Below, piece by piece: positions 1 to 7,486 of a stretch of DNA of 22,990 nt (within the stretch, counting starts at the first letter, position 1; each line of letters starts with the position of its first letter). A program made the translations under genes and the position numbers. The notes below the pieces were generated by a model. That model worked only from the letters and a program-made list of their open reading frames with translations, searched no databases and was not told where the DNA came from. The stretch comes from CAMCHP01 sp036835325 (GTDB lineage Bacteria > Bacteroidota > Bacteroidia > Flavobacteriales_D > Sanyastnellaceae). The DNA lies in contig DAITMF010000048.1 of the NCBI GenBank assembly GCA_036835325.1, positions 1 to 22,990 of the forward strand, in the 5' to 3' direction.

Positions 1-198
1 GGTCAAAAGGTAAAGCGTGGTGAAATCATTGGATTGATTGGGAATACGGGCACCTCCGTTGGGCCTCACCTTCATTACGAAGTCATTCAAAACGGCACTA
101 AGGTGAACCCTGCGTACTTCTACTTCAACGACCTTACGCCGGAGCAATTCGAGCGCTTGCTCGAGCAGTCATCGCGTTCGAACCAATCGTTTGACTAA
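1..198 (+). CDS. M23 family metallopeptidase, C-terminal fragment
   Basis: This is the 3' end of a gene that begins before the window; it is open in frame 1 from base 1 to the TAA at 196-198 (65 residues). The fragment carries the last part of a LytM/M23 domain: a G-x-x-G-N-T-G turn at residues 11-17, then G-P-H-L-H-Y-E-V, where the H-x-H pair (fragment residues 23 and 25) supplies a zinc ligand and a catalytic histidine in this family. Family members cut peptide cross-links in peptidoglycan, or act as degenerate activators of amidases. The intact H-x-H suggests an active enzyme, but the upstream zinc ligands lie outside the window. About 35 residues follow the domain, rich in Glu, Ser and Asn. 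The MerR-type gene starts 23 bases downstream on the same strand, so co-transcription is possible. Confidence 0.88.
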   Translation, partial: GQKVKRGEIIGLIGNTGTSVGPHLHYEVIQNGTKVNPAYFYFNDLTPEQFERLLEQSSRSNQSFD

Positions 199-221
199 TT
201 TGCAGCACCTATCTTCTGCAA

Positions 222-557
222 ATGCCTTGGCGCGATAAAGAAATCGAAAAACAGTACTACAGCATCTCCGAGGTGGCTGAGATGTTTGATGTGAATGCGT
301 CACTCATTCGTTTTTGGGAGAAAGAATTCCCATCCCTCAATCCAAAAAAAGACCGCAAAGGTGCCCGGAAATTCACTCCGAAAGACATTGAAGTGATTCG
401 CTCTGTGCACCATTTGGTCAAACGCAGGGGCTTCACCCTCGAAGGGGCGCGCAAGCACTTGGATACCAAGGGCGATGATGTCAACAACGAGGCAGAAATC
501 GCCGAGCGGCTTGAGCGAATTCGGGCGTTTCTGCTTGAATTGAAGGCTGAGCTCTGA
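222..557 (+). CDS. MerR family transcriptional regulator
   Basis: The 111-residue protein has an N-terminal winged helix-turn-helix of the MerR type at about residues 11-80: Y-Y-S-I-S-E-V-A-E-M-F starts the recognition region, L-I-R-F-W-E-K-E-F is the typical second helix, and the wing contains R-K-F-T-P-K-D-I. Residues 85-111 form a charged helix likely to make a short dimerising coiled coil. There is no effector-binding domain and no cysteine in the protein, so it is not a metal sensor of the MerR/CueR/ZntR kind. Short regulators of this form are common in Bacteroidota, and I infer DNA binding as a dimer with unknown targets. It follows the M23 peptidase gene by 23 bases. Its stop lies 4 bases from the stop of the convergent hldD gene. 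Confidence 0.85.
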   Translation: MPWRDKEIEKQYYSISEVAEMFDVNASLIRFWEKEFPSLNPKKDRKGARKFTPKDIEVIRSVHHLVKRRGFTLEGARKHLDTKGDDVNNEAEIAERLERIRAFLLELKAEL

Positions 558-561
558 GGTA

Positions 562-1527
562 TTAATAGTACTTCGAAGCGACCAAATAGTTCTTCACGTA
601 ATCAGCCACCCCATCTTCAAGTTTTGTAAATGGTTGTTCGAACCCTGCGTTGCGAAGCTTCTCCATGTTGGCCTCGGTGAAATATTGGTAGGTGGTGCGA
701 ATATCGGCCGGCGTATCAATGAAACTGATTTGCGGCTCACGGCCGAGTGAACGGAATACCGCATTGACGAGGTCAAGAAAACTGCGTGCCTTACCTGAAC
801 CGAGGTTGTAGATGCCTGAGTTTTTCCGCGACTCCATCAGGAAGAAGCACACATCAACCACATCCTTCACGTACACGAAATCGCGCATTTGTTCACCGTC
901 GCGGTAATTGGGGTTGTGCGAACGAAAGAGCTTCATTGCGCCTGTTTGTGTGATTTGCCTAAATGCGTGCAGTACTACGCTCGCCATGCGGCCTTTGTGG
1001 TATTCGTTAGGACCGTAAACGTTGAAGAATTTCAATCCGGCCCAAAAAAACGGCGCCTTCTTTTGGGCGAGCACCCACTTGTCGAAATCGTTCTTGGAAT
1101 CGCCGTAGGGATTGAGCGGGACAAGTTTCTCAACATCGTCATGACGGTCAACGTACCCGTGCTCTCCCAAGCCGTAGGTAGCCGCCGACGAAGCATACAC
1201 CAGCGGAATGGCGTAGCGCGTGCAAATGTCCCACACACGTTTTGAATAGTCAAGGTTGAGTCTATCAAAAATTGAACGATCAAACTCTGTGGTATCTGTG
1301 CGTGCACCCAAGTGAAAAACAAACTGCACTTGATTCTCATTTGCTTCAAGCCAGTCGTGAAACGCATCGCGTTCAACAAGAGCGGTGTAGCGCTTCCCGA
1401 GGTAATTGGCCTGCTTCTCTTCGCGGCTGAAATCATCAACGAGGACGAGGTCATTGTAGCCGGCTTCGTTTAACTTTGCGGCCAGACAGCTGGCGATGAA
1501 TCCGGCGGCTCCGGTGATTACAATCAT
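562..1527 (-). CDS. hldD: ADP-L-glycero-D-manno-heptose 6-epimerase
   Basis: The 321-residue protein is an extended short-chain dehydrogenase of full length for HldD (E. coli 310). It converts ADP-D-glycero-D-manno-heptose to the L-glycero form, the last step in making the heptose of the LPS inner core, in the cytosol. Residues 5-13 hold the NADP-binding turn (T-G-A-A-G-F-I-A-S). Y141 and K145 (P-Y-G-D-S-K) are the Y-x3-K catalytic pair, next to a Ser-Ser at 113-114. K177 in F-N-V-Y-G-P-N-E-Y-H-K-G-R-M corresponds to the second catalytic acid/base lysine known in the E. coli enzyme. The stretch G-P-N-E-Y-H-K-G-R-M-A-S-V is highly characteristic of HldD against other sugar epimerases. No other heptose gene is adjacent. 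The start ATG at 1527 sits about 28 bases after the probable transcription start of a TACCTTTG promoter. Confidence 0.96.
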   Translation of the reverse strand: MIVITGAAGFIASCLAAKLNEAGYNDLVLVDDFSREEKQANYLGKRYTALVERDAFHDWLEANENQVQFVFHLGARTDTTEFDRSIFDRLNLDYSKRVWDICTRYAIPLVYASSAATYGLGEHGYVDRHDDVEKLVPLNPYGDSKNDFDKWVLAQKKAPFFWAGLKFFNVYGPNEYHKGRMASVVLHAFRQITQTGAMKLFRSHNPNYRDGEQMRDFVYVKDVVDVCFFLMESRKNSGIYNLGSGKARSFLDLVNAVFRSLGREPQISFIDTPADIRTTYQYFTEANMEKLRNAGFEQPFTKLEDGVADYVKNYLVASKYY

Positions 1528-1560
1528 GCTTTTTCAGGTATGTGCGAACAAAAATCACTG

Positions 1561-1568
1561 CAAAGGTA
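1561..1568 (-). promoter_or_regulatory. -7 promoter box for hldD
   Basis: Read on the minus strand this is TACCTTTG, an exact match to the Bacteroidota -7 consensus TAnnTTTG used by the primary sigma factor of the phylum. It ends 33 bases before the hldD start codon, leaving a leader of roughly 28 bases. I see no convincing TTTG-type -33 element at the usual distance, so the call rests on the -7 box and its position. Confidence 0.5.
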
Positions 1569-1614
1569 TTGTAAATGCCCGAGCCCTTTCTGGCCGAATT
1601 GATTTGGAACCGAT

Positions 1615-2037
1615 ATGAAAACCGTTTACGTTACGCGCCGAGAGCGCTTCAATGCTGCCCACAAACTTTGGAACGACGACTGGAGCGCCGAGAAGAACCA
1701 TGAAGTCTTCGGCAAGTGCGCCAACGTGAATTGGCACGGCCACAACTACGAGCTCCACGTCACGGTGAAAGGCGTGCCGCATCCGGATACCGGTTACTGC
1801 ATGGACTTGAAGGTTCTCAGTGACATCTTGAAAGAGAAGGTGGTTGAGCCGCTTGATCACAAAAACCTCAACCTCGACGTACCTTTCATGAAAGGCAAAA
1901 TGGCATCAACCGAGGTGTTGATCATTGCCATTTGGGACGAAGTCGAAGCAGCCATTAACACCACCGGTTGCAAGTTGCACCACATTCGTTTGTACGAAAC
2001 CGAGAACAACTACGCCGACTATTACGGCGGCCAATAG
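1615..2037 (+). CDS. 6-pyruvoyl-tetrahydropterin synthase family protein
   Basis: The 140-residue protein belongs to the PTPS/QueD family (COG0720), whose members act on 7,8-dihydroneopterin triphosphate in the cytosol. Visible active-site residues are the zinc ligands H16 (F-N-A-A-H), H41 and H43 (W-H-G-H-N-Y), the catalytic cysteine C35 (F-G-K-C), the D81-H82 pair in P-L-D-H-K-N-L-N-L-D-V-P, and a substrate-binding glutamate in L-Y-E-T-E-N-N. The spacing C-x5-H-G-H is that of the biopterin-type enzyme (PTPS-II). QueD of queuosine synthesis has C-x3-H-G-H. From memory, the C-terminal half also resembles mammalian PTPS closely. Automatic annotation would probably say 6-carboxytetrahydropterin synthase (QueD), but I favour a 6-pyruvoyl-tetrahydropterin synthase activity. 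No queuosine gene is next to it. It is divergent from hldD, with an 87-base gap. Confidence 0.9.
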   Translation: MKTVYVTRRERFNAAHKLWNDDWSAEKNHEVFGKCANVNWHGHNYELHVTVKGVPHPDTGYCMDLKVLSDILKEKVVEPLDHKNLNLDVPFMKGKMASTEVLIIAIWDEVEAAINTTGCKLHHIRLYETENNYADYYGGQ

Positions 2038-2152
2038 CCAGCTTAGCTGCCGACCGTTTTCAGGTTAATTAAATTCTGTTAATGACGGTTTCTGCGCTGC
2101 GCGGACGTGTGGCTGCGTGAATGCTTTCCGTGTATCTTCGTTTAAAATTTGA
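2038..2152. other. intergenic region with imperfect inverted repeats
   Basis: This 115-base spacer holds a short CAGC/GCTG hairpin at 2039-2049. It also holds an imperfect inverted repeat at 2053-2089 (outer arms ACCGT/ACGGT, inner arms ATTAA/TTAAT) that could weakly end transcription of the upstream gene. A near-consensus -7 box, TATCTTCG at 2133-2140, lies 12 bases before the BI-1 start and may drive that gene. None of these is strong alone. Confidence 0.3.
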
Positions 2153-2878
2153 ATGAAGATTATGGAAGATCGTAGTTTGTTTGGACACCAAGGCGATGTG
2201 GTAGTAGATGCCTCAGCCATGCAGCGTTACGTTACGCACGTTTTTACTTGGATGGTTGCCGGTTTGGCAGTCACCGGAAGCATTGCTTGGTGGTTTGCAG
2301 ATTCGGGCTTGATTTCGATGCTGTACACCGACACAGGCATGTCAATGCTCGGATGGGTGGTTACCCTTGCACCGCTCGGCTTTATTTTAGCAATGAACTT
2401 CGGCTTTGAGCGCTTCAGCGCAACCGGATTGTCGGCCGTTTTCCTGTTGTTTTCGGCCACCATGGGTATGAGCCTTAGCTACATCTTTGTGGTGTACAAT
2501 TTGGGCAGCATCGCCACAGTGTTTGCCATCACGGCCGGCACTTTTGCCATCATGGCCGCGGTGGGCTACACGACAAAAACCGACCTCACACGGTTTGGTT
2601 CGCTGTTAATGATGGCGCTCATTGGAATCATTCTAGCCTCATTGGTGAATCTATGGATTGGCAGTGAACGGATGGATTACATCATCAGCATTTTAGGTGT
2701 ACTCATCTTCACTGGATTGATCGCTTACGACACGCAAAAAATCAAGCAAATTGGTGCAACAGTGGGCCTCGAAAACGAACGAGGTAGAAAACTGGCACTC
2801 CTTGGAGCGACCAGTCTCTACCTCGATTTTATCAACCTCTTTTTGTTCTTGCTTCGCTTGCTCGGTCGTCGCGACTAA
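2153..2878 (+). CDS. Bax inhibitor-1/YccA family membrane protein
   Basis: The 241-residue integral membrane protein has about seven hydrophobic segments: near residues 25-45, 60-80, 88-106, 110-130, 140-160, 175-192 and 212-235. This is the topology of the BI-1 (TMBIM) family. The family signature L-I-A-Y-D-T-Q-K-I is present near residues 191-199; the aspartate there belongs to the pH-sensing pair described in bacterial homologues that leak calcium. In E. coli the related YccA interacts with the FtsH protease, and the role in Bacteroidota is not settled. An in-frame second ATG at 2162 would give a protein three residues shorter and cannot be excluded. The stop is separated from the convergent deiminase gene by two bases. 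Confidence 0.92.
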   Translation: MKIMEDRSLFGHQGDVVVDASAMQRYVTHVFTWMVAGLAVTGSIAWWFADSGLISMLYTDTGMSMLGWVVTLAPLGFILAMNFGFERFSATGLSAVFLLFSATMGMSLSYIFVVYNLGSIATVFAITAGTFAIMAAVGYTTKTDLTRFGSLLMMALIGIILASLVNLWIGSERMDYIISILGVLIFTGLIAYDTQKIKQIGATVGLENERGRKLALLGATSLYLDFINLFLFLLRLLGRRD

Positions 2879-2880
2879 TT

Positions 2881-4677
2881 TTAGCGCACGAGGAGTTTCT
2901 GCGAATGGCGCTCACCTTCGGTGGTTAACACAACCGAATAAACGCCAGAGGCCAGTTCACTTGCATCGAAAAACAGTTTTTGTTCGCCGGCCGGCAGTGC
3001 ACCTTCAAAGAGGAGGTTTACTTGTCGGCCGGTTACGTCATACACGGCTGCATGAACCATGGCGCTTTTCACCAAGCTGATCGGAACCACCGTAATGGCT
3101 GCTGCGGGGTTTGGGTAAATCGTCATGAGCTGACTATTGCCGCCACGTTCGGCGATGCTTACTGAGCTATCAAACACGTCAAACTCCCAGTAGCCCTCGG
3201 GAGCAGGCATGGGTCGAACTTGTGTTTTACCGTCTTGCGATTCACCCCATACGTAGTAGTAAACCGTTGTTCCGGCGGGCTGAGCAGGAATAAGCGCCTG
3301 CCAATTGTTGTCGCCCAAAGCAGTCATTTGCACTTCGGTGTAGTTTCCTGTCAATGAGGTTTTGTAGAACAATTTGGCATCAACAACACCGTTGCGGTGG
3401 TTCATGTAGGCTACAACTTGGTAATCGTTGATGCTGTCTTCGGTGTCTTCGAGTGGAAGGTGACTGATCAAAAGAGGATTGTCAGCCCCTACTTCATGGG
3501 TAATGCAGTGAAGCGCTCCTGACAATGCGATAATGTCATTGGGCGATGTGTCGCAATCAATGCCCACGATGGTGTAACCGGGCAGGGCCTCTTCGTAGAT
3601 GCGCAGTGCCGTTGTATCGTACTGGGTGTAGTAGGTAGGCACAAGCAGTGTTTTGTTTACGAACAAGGCGTTGGTATAGGTTCTGTACCAGCCACCCTCA
3701 TCAGGGTAGAGGCCACTAGGTGATGGTGGCGACGGGATGCGCACTACTTTGAACGGCGTACCCCATTTGGTGGTGTAGTTGCTCAAGATGTACTCAAGGT
3801 TTGCGTTGATTTGTGGCCCGTCGGCTACACCTTCAGGGTACTCGGCCATGAGGAGTGTTTCTTCATCGAGCAGTTTCATGTGCATGTCGATGTGGTGAAT
3901 ACCATCGTAGGGCAAGGTGGGCATGAGCACGTATTCATCAATGCCCAAGAAGGTATTCATGACCGACAGCACACCCGATTCACCTTGGTCGGGAAAAGTT
4001 CCCCACCATGACTCGCCTCCACTGTTTTCTTCAATGATGAGTTCAGAAGAGAAGCCTGTACCGAAACCGTCTGACATAAAGTTGCCTCCGGTTCCCATCA
4101 GTTCATAGGGTGGATTTGTGGTGCCGTGTATCGGAATGTTCAGATGATCGGCTACAACATAAGGCGATGCATCATCGAGGGGTCGAGGACGGTTGTAGAT
4201 CCAGTCGACCATAAACAGGTCGCCCACTTCTTCGGCGTACACTGACTTTGCAGCGTAGTCGCGCACCCAAATTGAGTTCAGTGGTGTATCGAGAACGGTT
4301 ACATTGTCAAGGTTATTGAAGGCCCCGCCTCCACTGTTGCTGAGGAGGTATTGGGTGGTTCCTGCGACGTCATCGGTCATAATGATGACCTCGCATTCAA
4401 GTCGTGCTGCTGCAGTAATGCGCTTGAGGATGCTTGGGAAGCCTTCCCAGCCGATGACGAGTGCTTGCACTTCTTCCCATTCGGCCATTGAGCGGATATT
4501 ATTGTAGCTGGGTGGTGCGCCGTCACCACGCGGTGCCGGGCGCGAATAACCGGCTGCGATGGCAGCTTGTACTTCTTTGGCAGTTAAGTGATGCGGAAGA
4601 ATGTCAGAGGGCTCGTTCTGCGCAAAAAGGGTAACCGTCAGCAAGCTTGCTGCGGCCAAGGCGTAAAATTTTCTCAT
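2881..4677 (-). CDS. T9SS-secreted PPAD-like peptidylarginine/agmatine deiminase
   Basis: The 598-residue protein starts with a signal peptide (residues 1-19, ending F-A-Q). Residues about 60-410 form a guanidino-group-modifying domain of the Porphyromonas-type deiminase family (Porph_pad, PF04371). The catalytic set is complete: D140 (W-V-R-D), H262 and D264 (H-H-I-D-M-H), N336 (Y-T-N-A) and the nucleophile C391 (A-L-H-C-I-T-H). These correspond in order to D130, H236, D238, N297 and C351 of P. gingivalis PPAD. An R-x-R pair (R163, R165) sits where PPAD has its substrate-carboxylate-binding arginines R152/R154. Residues about 417-505 look like an Ig-type beta domain, as in PPAD. Residues 517-598 are a type A T9SS sorting domain (M-T-I-Y-P-N-P, V-Y-D-V-T-G-R, ending S-Q-K-L-L-V-R). 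I infer an exported enzyme converting arginine side chains to citrulline. Cytosolic agmatine deiminases lack the signal peptide, Ig region and sorting domain. Free agmatine as substrate remains possible. Confidence 0.9.
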   Translation of the reverse strand: MRKFYALAAASLLTVTLFAQNEPSDILPHHLTAKEVQAAIAAGYSRPAPRGDGAPPSYNNIRSMAEWEEVQALVIGWEGFPSILKRITAAARLECEVIIMTDDVAGTTQYLLSNSGGGAFNNLDNVTVLDTPLNSIWVRDYAAKSVYAEEVGDLFMVDWIYNRPRPLDDASPYVVADHLNIPIHGTTNPPYELMGTGGNFMSDGFGTGFSSELIIEENSGGESWWGTFPDQGESGVLSVMNTFLGIDEYVLMPTLPYDGIHHIDMHMKLLDEETLLMAEYPEGVADGPQINANLEYILSNYTTKWGTPFKVVRIPSPPSPSGLYPDEGGWYRTYTNALFVNKTLLVPTYYTQYDTTALRIYEEALPGYTIVGIDCDTSPNDIIALSGALHCITHEVGADNPLLISHLPLEDTEDSINDYQVVAYMNHRNGVVDAKLFYKTSLTGNYTEVQMTALGDNNWQALIPAQPAGTTVYYYVWGESQDGKTQVRPMPAPEGYWEFDVFDSSVSIAERGGNSQLMTIYPNPAAAITVVPISLVKSAMVHAAVYDVTGRQVNLLFEGALPAGEQKLFFDASELASGVYSVVLTTEGERHSQKLLVR

Positions 4678-4754
4678 TGAACTCAGGTTTCAGATGCGGA
4701 AAATACCACAAAGCCACGTGGAAACCAACTTCAATTTGGTCTACTCTTGATGAC

Positions 4755-5399
4755 TTAATCTTCAATTCCGAGCACCTTGCGCAAGGCGGGGAGGTGAAGA
4801 TCGTGCTTGCCTTCAAAGTGATGCAGGCGAACTGCAGCGCCGGCGGTTTCGAGCTCCCGTTGCAATTGGTCGTACACGGTGGGTGGCACAATGTCGTCAT
4901 TCACACCAATTACGAGGTCAATTTGTGACGATTCAAACCGCTTGCCGAATTCAGGAAGCCCAACATCAGGTGGAAAGCTACCCGCCCAAAGCACGAGCCG
5001 TTCAAAATGCACATTGCTGGCGCAGAAGAACCGCACAGCAGCAGCAGCCCCTTGTGAAAACCCCAATAAAACACGCTGTTCAGCGAACGCCATGGGCTCA
5101 GTAAGGTGCAATTGCTCGAGGTAGGCAATGTGGTCATCGATGTCGATCAGTCGGTCTTCTTTGGTCATCCAAGAAGCTCCAACACGGCCGGAGCTGCCGC
5201 TTACGTAGAACCGATGAAGGCCTTCGGGGGCTACAATTCCCCATCCATCCGAAACCAAATCTTCCACTTTTCGAATGAAAAAACCCGGATGCTGGGCATA
5301 GCCGTGCAGCATGGTTAAAAGGGGCTTCTGTGCTGAGATTTCACCCCGGGTGTAGTAGCGCAACGTGCGCGCAACCGTGATGTGGTGTTCGCCGGTCAA
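4755..5399 (-). CDS. alpha/beta hydrolase (phospholipase/carboxylesterase type)
   Basis: The 214-residue protein is a compact alpha/beta hydrolase like the bacterial carboxylesterase/phospholipase family (YpfH, Pseudomonas esterase II). It has the oxyanion-hole region L-H-G-Y at 31-34, the nucleophile elbow G-F-S-Q-G with S115, a likely catalytic aspartate at 168 or 169 (G-V-N-D-D), and the catalytic histidine H199 (G-K-H-D). It has no signal peptide, so it is probably cytosolic; the substrate cannot be read from sequence. The start is TTG at 5399, in a TTGA overlap with the TGA stop of the upstream lipoprotein gene. There is no ATG or GTG before residue 30, where a start would remove the first strand, so translational coupling from a TTG start is the best model. 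It is the last gene of the unit, 77 bases before the deiminase gene. Confidence 0.86.
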   Translation of the reverse strand: MTGEHHITVARTLRYYTRGEISAQKPLLTMLHGYAQHPGFFIRKVEDLVSDGWGIVAPEGLHRFYVSGSSGRVGASWMTKEDRLIDIDDHIAYLEQLHLTEPMAFAEQRVLLGFSQGAAAAVRFFCASNVHFERLVLWAGSFPPDVGLPEFGKRFESSQIDLVIGVNDDIVPPTVYDQLQRELETAGAAVRLHHFEGKHDLHLPALRKVLGIED

Positions 5400-6040
5400 T
5401 ACTCTATTGTAAGTTCAGTGGTGTGAAATGCCGGGCAGAAGATGGAGTCAACCACCTCTGTGACTTCGCTGCGGTAAACGGTGTAGATGTAGCTCAGGTT
5501 GTGGTCACCGAAAAGGGTGCATGTGAAGCTGGTATCGACGGCGGCACCGTAGCAGTTGACGAAATCATTGTTGCAGCAGGCACACTCAAAGAACGCGTTT
5601 AGCTTTCTAAAGCGCATAAAATCGGCATCGCTTTCAGGATTGATATTGCGCAAATTCACTTGAATTTCAGCCTGCGGAATAATTGTGAGGTTTGTGCTGT
5701 AGGGAGTATCGGGATTTACATCATCGGGATTGATTTCAACCTCATCGCTGAAGTAGCCGCTTTTCGTAAGCCGGAGCCTGTACTTCAATGCATTCTTTCT
5801 GGGAAACTCAACTCTGAAATACCCATCGGCGTTGGTGGTTACGGAAGTAACGGTGCCGAACGCGCTTGTAAGTGTGCCTCCTTCGATGACTTGCTCATCG
5901 AGGCGCACGTTTACATCGCTGACGCCCCAATTGTTTCTGGAATCGACGATGTGGCCTTCGATGACCAGCGAAATTTCATTGTTTTTCAGGCATGAAGACG
6001 CCAGTAAAACAATCACCAAAAGCCACAGATGTGTTTTCAT
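5396..6040 (-). CDS. lipoprotein with carboxypeptidase regulatory-like domain
   Basis: The 214-residue protein has a lipoprotein signal (hydrophobic residues 5-15, lipobox A-S-S-C, lipidated C17). Residues about 26-105 look like a carboxypeptidase-D regulatory-like or CNA-B-type beta sandwich: G-H-I-V-D-S near the start, then T-T-N-A-D-G-Y-F-R-V-E-F and Y-R-L-R-L-T-K-S-G-Y-F. These domains are common on Bacteroidota surface proteins and usually have no enzymatic role. The C-terminal 80 residues resemble nothing I recognise and contain six cysteines, four of them within E-C-A-C-C-N-N-D-F-V-N-C, suggesting disulfides or a metal site in the envelope. It overlaps the mltF-like gene upstream by 4 bases (ATGA) and the hydrolase gene downstream by 2 bases. 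The function is unknown. Confidence 0.85.
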   Translation of the reverse strand: MKTHLWLLVIVLLASSCLKNNEISLVIEGHIVDSRNNWGVSDVNVRLDEQVIEGGTLTSAFGTVTSVTTNADGYFRVEFPRKNALKYRLRLTKSGYFSDEVEINPDDVNPDTPYSTNLTIIPQAEIQVNLRNINPESDADFMRFRKLNAFFECACCNNDFVNCYGAAVDTSFTCTLFGDHNLSYIYTVYRSEVTEVVDSIFCPAFHTTELTIEY

Positions 6041-7455
6041 TCGTGTAGGGCCCTATACTCTGCAAATTTACGTTGAACATCCGAAACGTAGTTCACCGGA
6101 TCGGCGCAACGGCAATAGCCATGTTTGACGCCCTCGAGGTGGTGGTACTCGGGTTCAGATTTAAGTAACAGACAATCGGCCACGTTGTTGTGCCATAGGT
6201 TGGGGGCTTTTCCGGTTTGGATTGCAATCGCACGTGCGTCTTGGACATGTCCGGGGCCCACATTGTACGAAGCGAGGATGAAGTTGACCCGCTCTTCGGG
6301 GTCATCGATGTGTTTTTTCCAGTACCGATCGAGGTAGCGCAGGTAGGCGACCCCCGCCTTGATGTTTGCTTCACGGGTTTGCGTTGTATCGATGCCAAAG
6401 CGCTCGGCGGTGGCAGGCATGAGTTGCATGAGACCAAAGGCACCTGCCCACGAGCGTGCTTCGGGATTGAACCTCGATTCTTCGTAAATCATGGCGGCGA
6501 GTAGGCGCCAATCCCATTGCAGACTTTGGCTGTGTTTACGAATGACCTCGTCGTATTCTGAAATGCGCTTTCCATCGAGCGAAGAGTAGGCACTTTGCAC
6601 ACGTGCCTGTTGCGACTTTACCGCTTCGAAGTATTTGTTGCGGGTAAACTTCAAGCGGCGTTGATTCTTGGGGTCTTCGAGCCAACGGTTCAAGTAAGTG
6701 AGCAGCGTATCGGCGTCTTTACGCACAGCCCAAGCGACGTCTTGTGCTTCGGTGATGGCAAATGAGACATCGAGATTGGGGTAGTAGGTTGCATTGAGCT
6801 GCGCGAGGTTTTCATCGGCAACAGTGTAGTCGATTTGTCCTTCAGCGACCAATCGAATGAGTTTTTCACTGGAGAGGTTGCCGCTTGGGTCGATTATTTC
6901 GAGCGCAACGTTTTGTTGGCGAGCAGCCGCTTCAAGGTTGGCAAAAGCGGTTGAAATGGTGTGCACGTAGACTTCTTTGCCATTGAGGTGACGCCACTGG
7001 CTGACGAAATTCAAGGAGTCGTTGGATTTGCGTTGCACCAGCACCTGCCGTGTGCTAAAGAGCGGTGTTGTAAACGAAGCCAGACTTTGGCGGTCGGGAG
7101 AAATGTTCAAGTTGCACGCGATCAAATCACCGTCGCCTTTGGCGAGTCGCTCAAACATGGCGTTGAGGTCATCGAGCACTTTCACCTCAAGGGTAAGGTC
7201 GTGGTCGTGTGCAAACTTTCGGATTAGCTCATAGTCGTAGCCCATTGCTTGACCTCGGTAGAGGTAAAACGAGACCGAGGTGTTTTCGGTAAGTACGATG
7301 AGCTTGCCTCGCTGCCGAATGGCGTCAAAGTCTTCGTTAAACGCCGGTATTGGCGTTTGCTCCTCCTTCTGTTCCCCGAGGGTGGAGGTACAGGACTGCT
7401 GGAATGCGGCAATGAACACTAAGGAGAAGAACAGTGTATGAACCTTCTTCTTCAC
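6037..7455 (-). CDS. mltF: MltF-like membrane-bound lytic murein transglycosylase
   Basis: The protein has two domains. The first is a periplasmic solute-binding domain of the SBP_bac_3 type (about residues 35-270: L-I-V-L-T-E-N, G-Y-D-Y-E-L-I, D-L-I-A-C-N-L). The second is a family 1 transglycosylase domain (about 300-460), with catalytic E326 in the E-S-R-F-N-P motif, followed by A-F-G-L-M-Q-L-M-P-A-T-A and A-S-Y-N-V-G-P-G. This is the architecture of E. coli MltF, which cleaves peptidoglycan glycan chains to anhydro-MurNAc ends. I chose GTG at 7455 because it gives a clean lipoprotein signal (M-K-K-K-V-H-T-L-F-F..., lipid cysteine C22, 472 residues). A TTG at 7500 would add 15 residues before the signal and overlap the upstream gene. 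The lipobox Q-Q-S-C is loose, as often in Bacteroidota. The late cysteines (C-R-C) are unusual. Confidence 0.9.
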   Translation of the reverse strand: MKKKVHTLFFSLVFIAAFQQSCTSTLGEQKEEQTPIPAFNEDFDAIRQRGKLIVLTENTSVSFYLYRGQAMGYDYELIRKFAHDHDLTLEVKVLDDLNAMFERLAKGDGDLIACNLNISPDRQSLASFTTPLFSTRQVLVQRKSNDSLNFVSQWRHLNGKEVYVHTISTAFANLEAAARQQNVALEIIDPSGNLSSEKLIRLVAEGQIDYTVADENLAQLNATYYPNLDVSFAITEAQDVAWAVRKDADTLLTYLNRWLEDPKNQRRLKFTRNKYFEAVKSQQARVQSAYSSLDGKRISEYDEVIRKHSQSLQWDWRLLAAMIYEESRFNPEARSWAGAFGLMQLMPATAERFGIDTTQTREANIKAGVAYLRYLDRYWKKHIDDPEERVNFILASYNVGPGHVQDARAIAIQTGKAPNLWHNNVADCLLLKSEPEYHHLEGVKHGYCRCADPVNYVSDVQRKFAEYRALHE

Positions 7456-7486
7456 ATAGTGTACTACGTTGGAAAGGGTGCGGATG

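Noticed and set aside
2053..2089. Inverted repeat as a regulator binding site or strong terminator
   Set aside because: Arms are only five bases, asymmetrically spaced, and no T run follows at the right place; reported only as part of the spacer description.
4704..4730. CCACGTGG palindrome upstream of the deiminase gene as an operator
   Set aside because: A single eight-base palindrome without a second copy or a matching regulator nearby is compatible with chance.
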